From: Thunnus maccoyii
Lineage: Eukaryota > Chordata > Actinopteri > Scombriformes > Scombridae
Direction: 5' to 3'
Length of the DNA stretch: 64,000 bases
NCBI RefSeq assembly: GCF_910596095.1
Contig: NC_056534.1
Span: 37,472,088-37,536,087 of the forward strand
Of this stretch, positions 26,332-38,571 are shown one piece after another. Both the position numbers and the translations under genes were made by a program. The notes under the pieces are model-generated. The model worked only from the letters and a program-made list of their open reading frames with translations. It did not search any database and was not told where the DNA came from. How positions within the stretch are numbered: the first letter of the stretch is position 1; every line of letters begins with the position of its first letter.

Positions 26332-29300
26332 TTACACATTGGTCCTCAGCTGGTAATCTAAATCAAAAGAAATGTGAAGAATGAAGAAATGTTAAAATGT
26401 GATTCAGTTTCTACAGTCATGCAGTAAACCACTTGATTAAACTGTACACATATGTCCAAAGTCAGTATGTCTTATAATATTGAGGTCTAATGGAAAATTA
26501 CTACACACCTCCACTCTGTGTAATGTAGCGAACCCATGGTAACGCCTGGTAACCACTCTTTTCTATGATCTTCATATATCGCACCTAGTGAAGAAGAGTG
26601 ACAGAAGAGACATAACTTGTTGAAGCAGGAAACATTAACATGTATCATCAAATCAACTTTAATTTAGTTTTCCAGTCTGGGCACAAATTATCAGGTCTTA
26701 CGGGAACTGACTTAACAATCTACGTGCGGTAAAATGCAAACACCCTATGCAAAGCTGTAATCATAAAGCTTTAACCACCCATATTCATTTGTGACATGAT
26801 ATACACGCTCTAACACGTTTCAGATCCAGAATAAATGTGTTTTGCTTGCAGATGGACCTGACTAATACGAACACAGGCAATAACCTTATATGACATTAAA
26901 AACATGTTTTAAAATTTGACTTTTAAAACACTAAAACTATTTAACATTTAAAGCATAAGCACACAAACCTGTATGCACACAAACCTGTATTCCTGAGACT
27001 GTGAAGTATGGGATTTCAAATTTGACAGTGATGGGAGGTTTGCCCTCCATCTCATCGTTCTCCACACTGGGCAGACCAAAGTGAGCCCTCATTAGAAACT
27101 CTTTACCTCCCTAAATAGATGGAAAGACAAATGGATTATACAAACAGACAGTAGCAGAGAAAGTTAAATACAAAGTACATTTAAATCTTTCATCAACTAG
27201 AATAGTCATTAAAGAAAGAAATGTAATTTGAATTTAATGTTGTTTGCATATAACATATTGAGTCGTGAGGTTCTTACAGGGAAAGACTTGATGGTCCAGA
27301 CCACCATGTTCTTCTCAGGCACATATTTAGCATGGCCTGTGCTGGTTTTGAACTTGGGTGAGTCGGCATCGCTGGGGACAGGGACCCTCACCTCCACATT
27401 ATTTGCCACAGACTGTTTTTTAAATTGTCCCTTTGCCTAAAAATACAACACAGGACAACTTGCATTAGCCTCCATGTGGCTCAGTTCAGGGTTGCAACCA
27501 CAACAGGAATATTTTTTTGCTGATTTCATTGTGATTTTCTTGCTTTAACAGTTTTTGGCAAAGCATGCATCACCAGTGACACAATATGTTTGATTTTGTT
27601 GCCTTTGTAGTTAAAAATACATAAAATTCAGTACCTTAACCATGATCTCCACGCGACTGTGAGAGAATTTCTCTATGACTGATTCAATCCATATGAGGGG
27701 TTTCACCTGTAAGAGATGATGGATAAAACTGTTTTCAACATGAAAATGATCGAACAATCAAAACAACGTGAACATACTTTCTCGGGTTACATATGCATAT
27801 GATTCTGCTATTTGTAACAGGTCGAATGTGACACTACTGTAAGTAGGACCATCAGTGATATTCTGACTTTCTACATTCAATACATGCATTTACATTTCTT
27901 TGGTTTAAAGCCTCCATCAAATGCAATACATAAGGCATAAATATATAAATAGCAGAAACTAAATACATAGAACTTTCACTGTATTATAAGTTGACATATG
28001 GTTTGTACTCACTTGTTTGTAAATGCACACTATCTGTACAGACGGTTTTATTGACTTTTCCTTTTTTTTCCCTATTGATGAAATTATCTTTAAAAATGTG
28101 TTTATATTTAATCTTATGTCTCTTTATTTCTTCAACTTTTCATTGAGGGCCCCTTCTATACATTTCTTGCAATAGCAAAATGAATACATAAATCATTTGG
28201 TCATTCTTTATGTCGAGTTATTGAGACATTTGAACATTTTTGGGAGAGATACAGTTCTCTTGTTTTGTCTCTCGCTGTTCAAATCTTCATAGAAATTATT
28301 GTTGACATATTTCTTCAAAGGTTTGTTTCTAATGTGCACTGTTTGTATTGAGCTCAGGTGTACCTTTTACTGACGTCACTGATTGTAGTGTACGTATATT
28401 TAAGGCTGCATCTGACACTTGTGTTTAACTTGCTTAACTTGAACAAGATTAAGTGTTCTTGAAACGACTGTGATAATAATGAATGAATGAATGAATGAAT
28501 AATTAAATAATTGGAGCTTAGTGTGTCATGACCAGCACCTAATTTTGGTTGCATTCACCAGACAACTCGTACTTTGACTTGACATAAATATGGCACATGT
28601 GATAAGTTTCATATATAAACTATTTAGTATTTGTAGCAGGTACTGAATGGGACTAACATGAGTGTTGATGCGGTAGGACATGAGTTCAGACTCCCCGTCT
28701 GGAGGGATGAAGGAGATTGTTCGGTCACTCTCAAAGCGTGAGAGACGTACGCACTGGTGGAACTTCACATCTTCCATCACCACTGTCTTCCCCTTGTCAC
28801 CTGAACAGAAAACAACACGATCAGCTGCGGTTTCTTGTCAAAACTAAAACAGACAGATTCACTGCATATCCAGCTGGATAACTGGAGCAACGATAGATAC
28901 GGATGGAAAGAGACTGCATGCGTACGTCCAGTGAGAGCAAAAAGCACTCGATCGTTGAGGCCAAGCCGCAGTTCAGGCATCCCAGACAACATAGTCTTCA
29001 ACTTGATGCTGCCCACGATGTCGCTGCTCATCACACTGCCGTTGGCGTTAACCTGAACAAACCACACAGAGAGGCGAATAAATCAGTCAACTAAATCAAA
29101 CATTAAGCAGAGAAAAAAGCCCACAATATATCACAAATTTAGTGAACAGAAAGCATTAAATCACTTTATTACATACATTACTACTATAACTTGTTAGTTA
29201 AAAAGCAGCGAGTGTTACAATGTTACAGTACTTATTAATATACTAATATACTGAATACTATACTACCATATTTACTTGCTTTACAAAAAAATCTCACAAA

Positions 29301-32300
29301 TGCAAATTTACATGCAATAATGACAGATTTTAGAATAAATTCAGGAATTTGGTGACTCCCAAATTGCACCATATATTCTAATTTCTATATCAAATACACA
29401 AATCCCACCGTACCAGTACATTGATGGACTCAATGACATCAATAAAGACCTCGTTCTTCTTGTATTTGATACCCTCAGACCTCCAGGAGACGGCGTTGGT
29501 GACAGTGGTCGGCACCTTGCTCTTTGCCACCTCAAGCTTGGCACCTTCCTGAGTAATGTATCTGCAAGAGAGGGCATGATATGAAGTGACCTCCTGTGAT
29601 GCAACATCGCACTCATATATACATATATGTATATATATACACTGTAGATACTCTATGTGCGTCTATGTGTGTCTCACTCTTGCAGGATCTTGCTGTCAGT
29701 AGTCTGAGGGAATCCAAAATCCATCAGCTCATCCAGCAGCTCGTAGACAACCACAAAATTATCCTGAATACTCTCCTCCTCCAGCTCTTTGAAGTACTCT
29801 GTGAACACCTGCACGATACGCACAACAGACATCAGCTTTATCAGAGGCGGCTGGGAGTAACTGCCAGTTTTCACTTTGGATTATCTGTATCTTTAAAAGC
29901 CATCTTCCACTCTGTCTTTCCTTGGAAACCGCATGTGTGATACTCACTCACCTCGACAAGTTTGTAGAGAAATGAGTAAACAAGGCAGGCATTGGAGTTC
30001 TTGTTTGTTGTGGCCACCACTGTACAGAGATCAGGTTAAGGAGTATTGTACACTGTTAAGATCACTATTATTGTTCACTTCAGTACATTTTTACCTTATA
30101 TTGAACTTAGAGGATTCATCTCTGAGCTTATTACTCCTCTGTGTACATCATGACTTTGGCCTCTCATTAATAAGTGTGTGACAGCGACATCCAGGACAAG
30201 GATACGGTACAGGTTGGTGTGTTTGATCCACATGAAGTGAACATTGCCATGTGACATTACAGGGCAGAGAAGGCCTTCCTCTTCATGTTGCATGAGTAAA
30301 GGCATGAAGTGGTCAATCTCCGCCATGTCCACATCGCCTTTGTAGTTCCGACATATCAACACCTGAGCAGGGAAAATAACGTCACATGGTTATCAGACAA
30401 GTGCATGTTCAACAAAATATGGTAGTTACTGGTTACAGAAGAGAATACAACCTTTAGAGTACAGTTTTCTAATCATTAGTGGTGTGTAAAATGAAAATCA
30501 AGTGACTAAAACTAACAGAAACTAGAAATACTGCCTCTCGGTTGTACGCCTCTGCCAACCAGCCAAGTTGCAGTTTACATCCGTGTCTTACCAGACTCTT
30601 AATATTTGTAGTGAAGACTTTGATGGAATTTAATTAAAGGTATTAAGTGTATTTTCCTAATATGTGTTCACATGTTTGACCAATAAAGCTGATTCTGATA
30701 GACAGTAGACAAAGCTTCAGATATGGATGTTTCTGCAAAACATGGATGCTTCACACACATCTTCAACCCGGCAGAAGATCTTTACAGTCACCACAGTTTC
30801 AAAGTGGGAACCCAAGATTAGTGTCACCAATTCAGTATCTGACCAAATGTTAAGTATGGTCACAGTCTCTCCTTCTGTTCCTGAGTTATGGTGTTGAATA
30901 ATGACCAGAGGAGTGTTTTTGCAGAACCTTTTGGATATAAAATGTCATCACTTCATTATTTTATTCTATTAGACATTTGAGTGAAGCTTTGTCATAATTA
31001 TGGCCAAAAACATGTTTTGTGAGGTCACAGTGACCTTTGAATTTCACCACCAAAATCTAATCAGTTCATCCTTGAGTCCAAGTGGATGTTTGTGCCAAAG
31101 TCAAAGAAATTCCCTCAAGGCGCTCCCGAGATATCATGTTCACAAGAATGAGAAGGACGAACTACCTGAAAACATAACGACTCCAGCCACCGCTGTCGCC
31201 GGCGTGGAGACAGAAAAATCACCAGTATCCCAAACTTTTGTAATCAAAAATGTGCTAAATTTAGAATTAACATTTGCCACAATAAATTATCCAACAAAAT
31301 TGTTTATTACAAAAAAAAAGTAGCTTGCAGTTGTTTCTTTATTACCGTCATTGTCAATCACAATATAAACTGCTGCAGGGCTGCAGCTAATAATTAATTG
31401 CCCATTATTTTCCCAAGTTGGTCTATAAAAACAAGTTTCCAGAGCCAAATGTTACATCCAAATGTCAGCTCTTGTTTTTCCAACCAACACCACAAAACCC
31501 TGAAGATATTCTGTTTACTGTCATGAAAGACTCAGCAAACCAGCAAATATTCACATTTGGGGAGCTGGAAGAATTTAGCCAATTATCAAAATTGTTCCTG
31601 ATTAATTTTCTGACAACTGTCTGATGAATTAATTGACTAATACGCTTTTAGTTCTACACTGATGGTGAGTCTAAGTTAAAGAAATGATCTCTCACCAATT
31701 TCATTACCAAAAATCTTCATAAAATACAAAAAAGGAGATTTATAAAGAGAAGCAGGTGAGCTACTGAGAGGCTTTGATACAATCGATGTGAATATTTCAG
31801 AAGGGGCTGCAACAAAATTTTGGGAAAATTAAATTCAGTAAGCTTAACATTAATGCCACCATGCTGCTGTCCTTGTGATTTACTCTAATAGTAATTACAT
31901 AACTAAGAAGGGAAATGTGATCCTTGCCAGTCCTGTAACAAACTCCTGGAAGTCTGGATACCTTTTCTACTTTAAGAGCAATGACGTACTTTGCTGAAAC
32001 TGAAAGATAAAATGTTTAAGATAAGAGAGATGCAAACAGGTCAAACCTGACACCGGTTCAAGATGCAACAACATCAGGTTATAACCCACTTCCTGTTTTA
32101 AAAGCAGCATTTTGCTTACATTAGGTCAAATGAAAAGGGCACATGATGTGTTCCTGTACAGATCACACACAGGACATCTGAAACCATGTGGACTTCCACT
32201 GCTGTTCCTCTGCAGCATTCACCTGTGTGTCAGGTTACATTATGAGTTTGTCAGCTACAAGATAAAATGCCATGACTGAAGGCTACAGGTATACAGGTGC

Positions 32301-32664
32301 TGCGACAGAATCGGTCACTTTCACTGTTTGGTGACATGTAGTTATTAGAGGCTGCAGCCTGTATCTCCAATGACAGACATGTATCCGGAAGTGAAGGGGA
32401 AAAGGCCAATGAATGAGTCTGTCGCAAGCTCTTCATTAATTTTTAACGACGCAAAAGCTATTAATGTTTAACAGTTAAAGCAACAGTTAAAAACTTCACA
32501 TGAACGGTGTTTAGGAGGAATAGTTTGGGGTTTTTTTGCGGTTTGATACCCTGTCGCTGAAATAAAAGTCGTGTAAAGCCACATAAATAGTGACTGGTGT
32601 TGTGCAGTAGTAGTGATCCTACCTTCCCCTTCAGATCCAGCACAAATATAGCGGAGGCAGACAT
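26332..32664 (-). CDS. ap1m2: AP-1 complex subunit mu-2
   Basis: Medium chain of the AP-1 clathrin adaptor, reading tyrosine (YxxPhi) sorting signals at the trans-Golgi network and endosomes. The mu-2 form is epithelial and serves basolateral sorting. Twelve minus-strand exons: 32664-32623, 30362-30206, 30019-29952, 29808-29678, 29561-29414, 29052-28926, 28800-28658, 27706-27635, 27436-27278, 27110-26985, 26584-26509 and 26357-26332. Phases join to 424 residues (human AP1M2 423). The N-terminal longin-like half starts [14 protein letters not shown] and includes [14 protein letters not shown]. The mu homology domain includes [16 protein letters not shown] and ends [13 protein letters not shown]. 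Mu-2 rather than mu-1 is favoured by [23 protein letters not shown] and linkage to CDKN2D. Exon 10 has a duplicated splice donor. Confidence 0.96.
30660..31205 (+). repeat. Teleost dispersed repeat in AP1M2 intron 1
   Basis: Contains CACCAATTCAGTATCTGACC, GAGGTCACAGTGACCTTTGA, TCTAATCAGTTCATCCTTGA, AAATTCCCTCAAGGCGCTCC and GCCACCGCTGTCGCCGGCG. I recognise these as segments of a very common percomorph repeat. It faces plus, opposite to AP1M2. The open frame at 31000-31323 is part of this repeat, not a gene. Confidence 0.7.
31374..31640 (+). repeat. GGCTGCAGCTAATAATTA dispersed repeat
   Basis: A copy of the AT-rich teleost repeat seen at 23334. It starts GGCTGCAGCTAATAATTAAT, has GATATTCTGTTTACTGTCAT and AGCAAATATTCACATTTGG, and ends near AATTAATTGACTAA. 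It lies in AP1M2 intron 1 (30363-32622), which otherwise shows no coding content. Confidence 0.65.
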
Positions 32665-34628
32665 TGTGTTTGTGTCCACAGGACCAATAAAGCACTTTGA
32701 CACAGAACACAAAGTAAACTCAGCTTAAAGTTGGAACTCTTGAAGTCTTCACTGCTTTCAATTTCGCTCCGCCATCCAAACCGAAGACATTGATCAGCTT
32801 AAGGTGATCATGGACTCCACCGTTTCTTTTTCCTGAAGGTGTCGTGACGTCATCGCATCCAGGTGAAACATTTACCAGTGTCGGCTTCACCTGAACAAAG
32901 AGGAGGAGGAAGGTGTGCTGCTCAGTTTGTCCACTAGAGAGCGACACAGACACACAAATCAAACCCATTGACTGCATATAAATATATAAAGAGTACATAA
33001 ATATACTGTAGGCCGATATAATAATTATAGACAGTCAGTGATCAAAGCAGGGAGAAACTGAGCTGACTGCATGACCTTTGGATCATGTTGATGTTGTTGG
33101 TCTGTCTTTGGTTTGTACAGAGTTTATCTTGCTTTTTCTCTTAAATGTGAACATGTTTGGTTTCTTCTGACCACAGCAATATTATCATAAATGTACTGTG
33201 TGTAACAGCTAACCTTTTTTACCGCTCTAGTTAATGAATTGAATATTATTTCTTACAGTGTGAACAAAAAAGCTGGTAAAACATATAGTATCTAGTAAAA
33301 ACTGTGTCTTTTTGATCAAATCTGTGTGAACAACCCCTGGCTTTACTTTACAACTTCCAGGAAGTGACTGTGGGCCGGTGACTCTACTGTGACGTAAAGT
33401 GTGTTTATTTTATCCGTAAGATAAATATTGTGCACCTTTTCACTGTCAACATAGCTGCCCCAGATTACTTGACATCTGAATTTATGACCCACTAGCTCAT
33501 AATAATGTAGTACAAGTAAATGTTTGAAATGATGGCTGTCATGAATCCTGTTAAAGGCCTTGTAAACTTATCTGTCAGCTGTAAGTGTCCTTGAGTGTCC
33601 CTGGTGGCCTTGACTTACAGCATCACACCTCAGTATCTAATGGAAATGTTTTTGCAGTTTTCCATTGAAATGACACTCAAAAGTAAGTACATTTGCTCTG
33701 ATGTAGAATACCTTATAAGGTACATAATAGACCGTCATGAGAGCAGATGCGTAGCTCTTGATCCACCAGGAAGGTAAAAAGAAATTTCAGATAATTTAGG
33801 ATACAAATTTGTTTCAGTTCAGACTGAGCTAAAGGTGCAGTTAGCAAAGTCAGTAAAAGTAGCACACTGATTGAGCTATCTGGTGTGGCACAGAGCAAAA
33901 AAAACACTCATCCACCACACAGCAAGGACCAGGGTTTAATCCCCTGGTGTGGTGCTTCATGCTTGACTCCATCATACACAATGGCAGTGTTGACAGTGGG
34001 AGTTAGCAGCAACAAAGACTACACAACACATATAACGAGTCGCTCTGAATAGTAGAAAAGATTTTAAAAAACGGAGCAATATTCCCCAAAGATTATAACA
34101 TTGTTTAAAGCCAAACATGCAAGTTTAAGGGGTGAGAGGTGTGTTGAATAAATACAAGAATGTAGTTTGTGTTTATGGACATTACATTGTTTAGTGAAAA
34201 TATATAAATATATAAAATATATCTTTTGACTTGACCTGATGCTCTACCTTACTTTGAATGAGTATGAAGTGTGAGAATACAGTGAAGTGCTTGGTGGAGG
34301 ATTTGTTGACTGTTTCTGTTAAATGTGCTTTTTTGTATGTATTCTGGTTTGATAACATTTACATTTATACTAACTGAAATAAAGCTTGATGATGTTGAAA
34401 GTTAGATTTTGGTCACTTGAAGTTCATAATTGTACTTCTGAAGGTAAAATTAGTAGAGAAATGTACTTGTAAAGGGTTTTAAAGTCACTTCTGCTCTGCC
34501 TGTATGTGAGAGTTTGACCTGTAGCCTCTGGCCTCTACAGGGTTGCAGAAATACTGATCACATGCTTTGGAAACTTCTTAAGCCATAAATCGTGCTCTAC
34601 AAAGATCTCCATGTATTAACAGCGGCCT

Positions 34629-34648
34629 CCCCCCCCCCCCCCCCCCCC
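34629..34648 (+). repeat. Poly-C homopolymer (20 C) in a C-rich tract
   Basis: Twenty consecutive C followed by TCCCGCCC. Runs of this kind are prone to sequencing and assembly length errors. Confidence 0.95.
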
Positions 34649-35410
34649 TCCCGCCCTCATGCCCCAGATCCCAGCCTCCGTCCATACTCCTGTGTCTGCT
34701 TCTTATCAGCCATGTGTAGGAAGGCAGTGACTAAGAATAACAAACTGCCATAACAGAGGAGTGTGAATGTGTGCCTTTGAGGTACAGATGGAGATCAGCG
34801 TTTTCCAATATCCCACTCCTTTTGTCCATATAGGTTTGGTTCTTCTTATCTGGTCACTGTTTATCTACTAATACATGACCAATAAATGAGTTATAAAGGA
34901 GATATCAACACCTTTAACATACTGTTTTCAAAGATATGAGCTAAAGCAAGTCACTATTCACACACTGAGTCTCTTTATTTCCAGTCAAGGCTAGCATCTA
35001 CAAATATTTGGGTTTCAAATGTCGACCCCGCAGCCCAAATCAATCTGAGGCTACAGGAAGCATTTTTTTCCTTTAATGTAAGCACCATAGTTAGGCCCTT
35101 CAGCTTGGACTACATGTATCATGTGTTTGACTCTCCCAACTGGTTCACGTGATCTGGATTATACATGAGAGGAGAAATACAGACACAGCAGCCTCCCCCT
35201 ACAGTGGCTGCCATCCAACACAAACATATGGAAACGCTTCATAGTCAGACAAGATGAGAAAAAAGACGTTTCGTTATTTTTTCCTCCTGCAGATCCAACT
35301 GAATTGCACTGCATTTGACCTAAAGTTGGAGTTCCCCGCTACTATTTCTTTATTGTGAAAGTTTGAATATATTATATTATTTATTTATGTGTCTGTTTGG
35401 GGATTTAATT

Positions 35411-35625
35411 CTCCAGTTCCAGCTTTTCAAACTTGCTGCTTTTCTCATCATCGTCATCATACATGATAGAAAACTTAATATCTATAAACTCAATGTACCA
35501 AAATCTTTGGACTGTTTGTAAGATAAAACAAGGAATTTGATGATACAAACTCAGACTTTGTGAAACAATGATGATCAAGTAATCAAAAAAATATTTAAAA
35601 CAATCATTGGTTGCAGCCCTAAAAA
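35411..35625 (-). repeat. GGCTGCAACCAATGATT dispersed repeat, reverse copy
   Basis: It ends ACAATCATTGGTTGCAGCCC on the plus strand, the reverse complement of the family's start. It also has the AAAATCTTTGGACTGTTTG and AAACAAGGAATTTGATGAT blocks. Confidence 0.6.
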
Positions 35626-35906
35626 GGCAGTAAGGGTAGCTAATAGCTTGAGATGGTCCACTTTAATCCAGCAGAAATATCACATCTTTAAAAAGGGAGA
35701 TCCAGAGGATAATTCTTTCAGGCACCCAGAATTTCTAGTTATGGCCACCGTAATAACAATGAGCATCTACAGCAGCCCTTCATCATCGTTCTAACCCAGT
35801 AAAATGGTTCATTAGGCTGAAGGACATCCAGAGAGGCTCCCCTCCAAGAGTATATTTCAACACAAGTCCTGCATGAGACGACTAAAGACTTACATTTCCA
35901 CTGATC

Positions 35907-36209
35907 TTAAAGGACAGGTTCCCAATGTTTTAAGTCAGGCACCCATATGAACACTGAAACAGGTTTTACTCGCTGTAATCATTCCTCTTGATCATACAGA
36001 CTATTAGAAGATCCTCTCCAAATGCACTTACCATAAAAGTGATGAGGGACAAAACCCACTTATATTTAAAGTGCATTATGAAGGGATCTCCTGATGGTCA
36101 GTATGAACAGGAGGAATGACTACAGCAAGAAAAACATGTGTCAGTGTTTGTTTGGGCTCCTGATTATTGTTTTAAGACAGGCTAGAAAAATTAGGAACCT
36201 ATCTTTTAA
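35907..36209. mobile_element. MITE with TTAA flanks, copy 2
   Basis: Left TTAA/AGGACAGGTTCC at 35907; right AGGAACCTATCTT/TTAA ending 36209. Inner blocks (GAACACTGAAACAGGTTTTA, ATTATGAAGGGATCTCCTGA, CAGTATGAACAGGAGGAATG) match copy 1 in the same orientation. It is half the length of copy 1, mainly by loss of the centre. Confidence 0.75.
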
Positions 36210-36657
36210 TGAGTCAGGCTCAAAAAAATCAGTGCAATGGAAAAACCGAGTAATCTACTGCATCTCTTCACATATCAGTCAAACCAGTGAAACGGATGAC
36301 GTTCAGCGAGCTTGGAGGAGGTGAACTGGGTTTCTTAAAACAATCTCAGGACAACGATCATCTCAAATCCGCCATAGAACAATATTTTGGTGTGATGGGA
36401 AAGACAGAGATGAACTGTATTCTAGCGGCTTCCCTGGTTTGTCATTGGCTCATCAATCATGGACTCCACTGTTCAAAGTGAAAACATACTGTCAGGGTCA
36501 GAGGAGTTGAGCTCAGCGTGGAGGATCAGAGCGAAAGAGATATTAGTGAGACTTCTTGTGATACGTGCCATGATGAACGCTGTTACTGCTAGTTTTGGAA
36601 TCGATGCAGGATGCCTTACAGAGACGCTTGTGACTTTCACTACGTTTCACCGATACA

Positions 36658-36709
36658 GTAGATTCTCCTCAGTTTACACAAGTGTATAAACTGAGGAGAA
36701 GCAATCTAC
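36658..36709. other. Strong hairpin-forming inverted repeat
   Basis: CTCCTCAGTTTA and TAAACTGAGGAG form a perfect 12-bp stem around a loop of about 10 bases. An outer stem GTAGATT / AATCTAC adds 7 bp with a 4-base bulge. A T run follows on the plus strand. No gene context; it may be a transposon end-to-end fusion or a small structured RNA. Confidence 0.8.
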
Positions 36710-38571
36710 TCTTTTTTTTTCAGTACAAGTAATTTGCCTCAACACTGGTGTCAGTTGCATCCTCCTGCGTCCTGCATCTTGTTTGGTCCTCAGGTTGTCA
36801 AGCAGGGACCAAACAGGCTATTGTTGTTACTTAATCATCAAGACAGTTGGTGCCCTGTTTGGTAACTTGACAGGGGAATCTATCCTCCATCCACCCCTTC
36901 CTCCTGCCCCTCCTCCTTTCACTGTCAATTTTTCGAGGATACTCCCCTTTGCTTACGATTCAGTGGTGTGAGCTGCCTGCCGGCCAATAGGGAGACAGCG
37001 ATGATATGTAAATAGTGAGGTGAGTAAAAGATAGGGATGACAGACAACATTGCAGAGAGCAGGTGTCATTTGTCACCTGAGCCTCAGGTGTCTCTGCTTA
37101 TATTACCTCATGGGCCTATTAGCACACATTGGTACTCAGGCTAATTTATATGAATAGCAAAGTGTCAACAGTGATGCTGCTTGCGATGGAAAGATAAGAT
37201 TTCCACTTCTGTGTGCACTTTAGATGCAATTAGCCCCCTTAGTGGCTGAAATGACCTTATCATCAAATGTCAAGTAAAGTGAAGTAAAGTGGATGCACAG
37301 AACTAGATCATCATCATCAGATGTGATACTGCTGGGTGTGGAGTCCTTCACACTGGAATGTGGATCTCGGTTCCTGACAGACAACATAGCAAAGCTTCTC
37401 AGGGACTCGAGCGGATGGTGGTGCTGCGTGTTCTTGAACACGGCCCGTCTATGATGTCAAACATAGATACACACAGTCTTTTTAAGTTGACACATTCGAA
37501 ACGCCGTCGCCTCTGGCATGAAAAACCTGCTCCTCCAGTCTCTGTCCTCACCCAGGCATGATTTATATCCTGGTTTTTATTATTATTATTACTCACCAAT
37601 TCCTCATAATGAAACTGTGCATAAGTATGAATTATGGCAGCGGTTTATTAGTGAGAGGATGATGGCTGTTTGCTTTTATGGGTGGGTCAGGCCATCTCAG
37701 ATTATTCATACAGCACGGCCTTTTTGGCCTTAGATGATTTGATGTCCCTCTTTTTTTATATAATGGGTTATGTGTCTACATGTTAAAACAACACATTTTT
37801 TGTTGGATTTCACATGATCTCATGAGGAAAACATGATGACAGAAAAACAGAAATATAATGGAAATTGTTCATATCATCTTTAGTTGTTTAAATTACATGA
37901 CTAGAATAAAAATGTCTTAGTAGCAAAAACTTTCCCCTTTGATCTGCAGAATAAAATGTTGATATTCTGAGTAATTCCTAATGAAAAAGTATATTATATA
38001 TAAAGCATTCATTATTTTCTGCTGTAAGTGAACCAAATAGCTGTTTCTGCACCTCATAATAAATGGAAAAGAGTGGAAGTTTATTTATTTGGATATCATC
38101 TAAAATTCATGGCACTGTGAATTCTACTAAATGTTGTATTCAAACAAAACTAACAGGTGAGAGCAGCGGATGATTCAAATGAGGGGATATATGTTTGTTT
38201 AAGTTGACAGAGGTACAAGAGCAAAGACAGACAGGAAGGACAAGAGTCCGATAGCAATTCGTTTCAGCACTCATACACTCTGTGTGCATGTTGTGTTGTA
38301 GACGGAGAGTGATGGTAATGTTTCCAGGCAACATACAAGATTGTATTATACCCATTGCACCCAGTTTAAGAATAATTAGTTTTGTCGGGGGAGAGCTTTA
38401 GAAAACATCTTGTGCTTGGCTCTCATGTTCTATCAAAATCTAATTACCAAGCTTGAATTGGATGAGACAGTGTCTTTTCTCATATGTCCCAGTTTATCTC
38501 AGTCAAGATACAACATTGACTGAGTGTAAAACTGATCCACATTAATAAGAAAAAGTTGTAAACCTATTTTT

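Larger units (their letters stand above)
32665..38571. other. Intergenic region between AP1M2 5' end and LDLR 3' end
   Basis: No gene is supported. It contains the AP1M2 5' UTR/promoter (just above 32664), a SINE-like B-box sequence (GGGTTTAATCCCCTGG, about 33933), a poly-C tract (34629-34648), a dispersed repeat (35411-35625), a TTAA MITE (35907-36209) and a strong hairpin (36658-36709). Short open frames at 36.1-36.7 kb have no recognisable motif. Confidence 0.65.

Noticed and set aside
31000-31323. 107-codon open frame on the plus strand in AP1M2 intron 1
   Set aside because: The sequence belongs to a widespread teleost dispersed repeat, so the frame is incidental.
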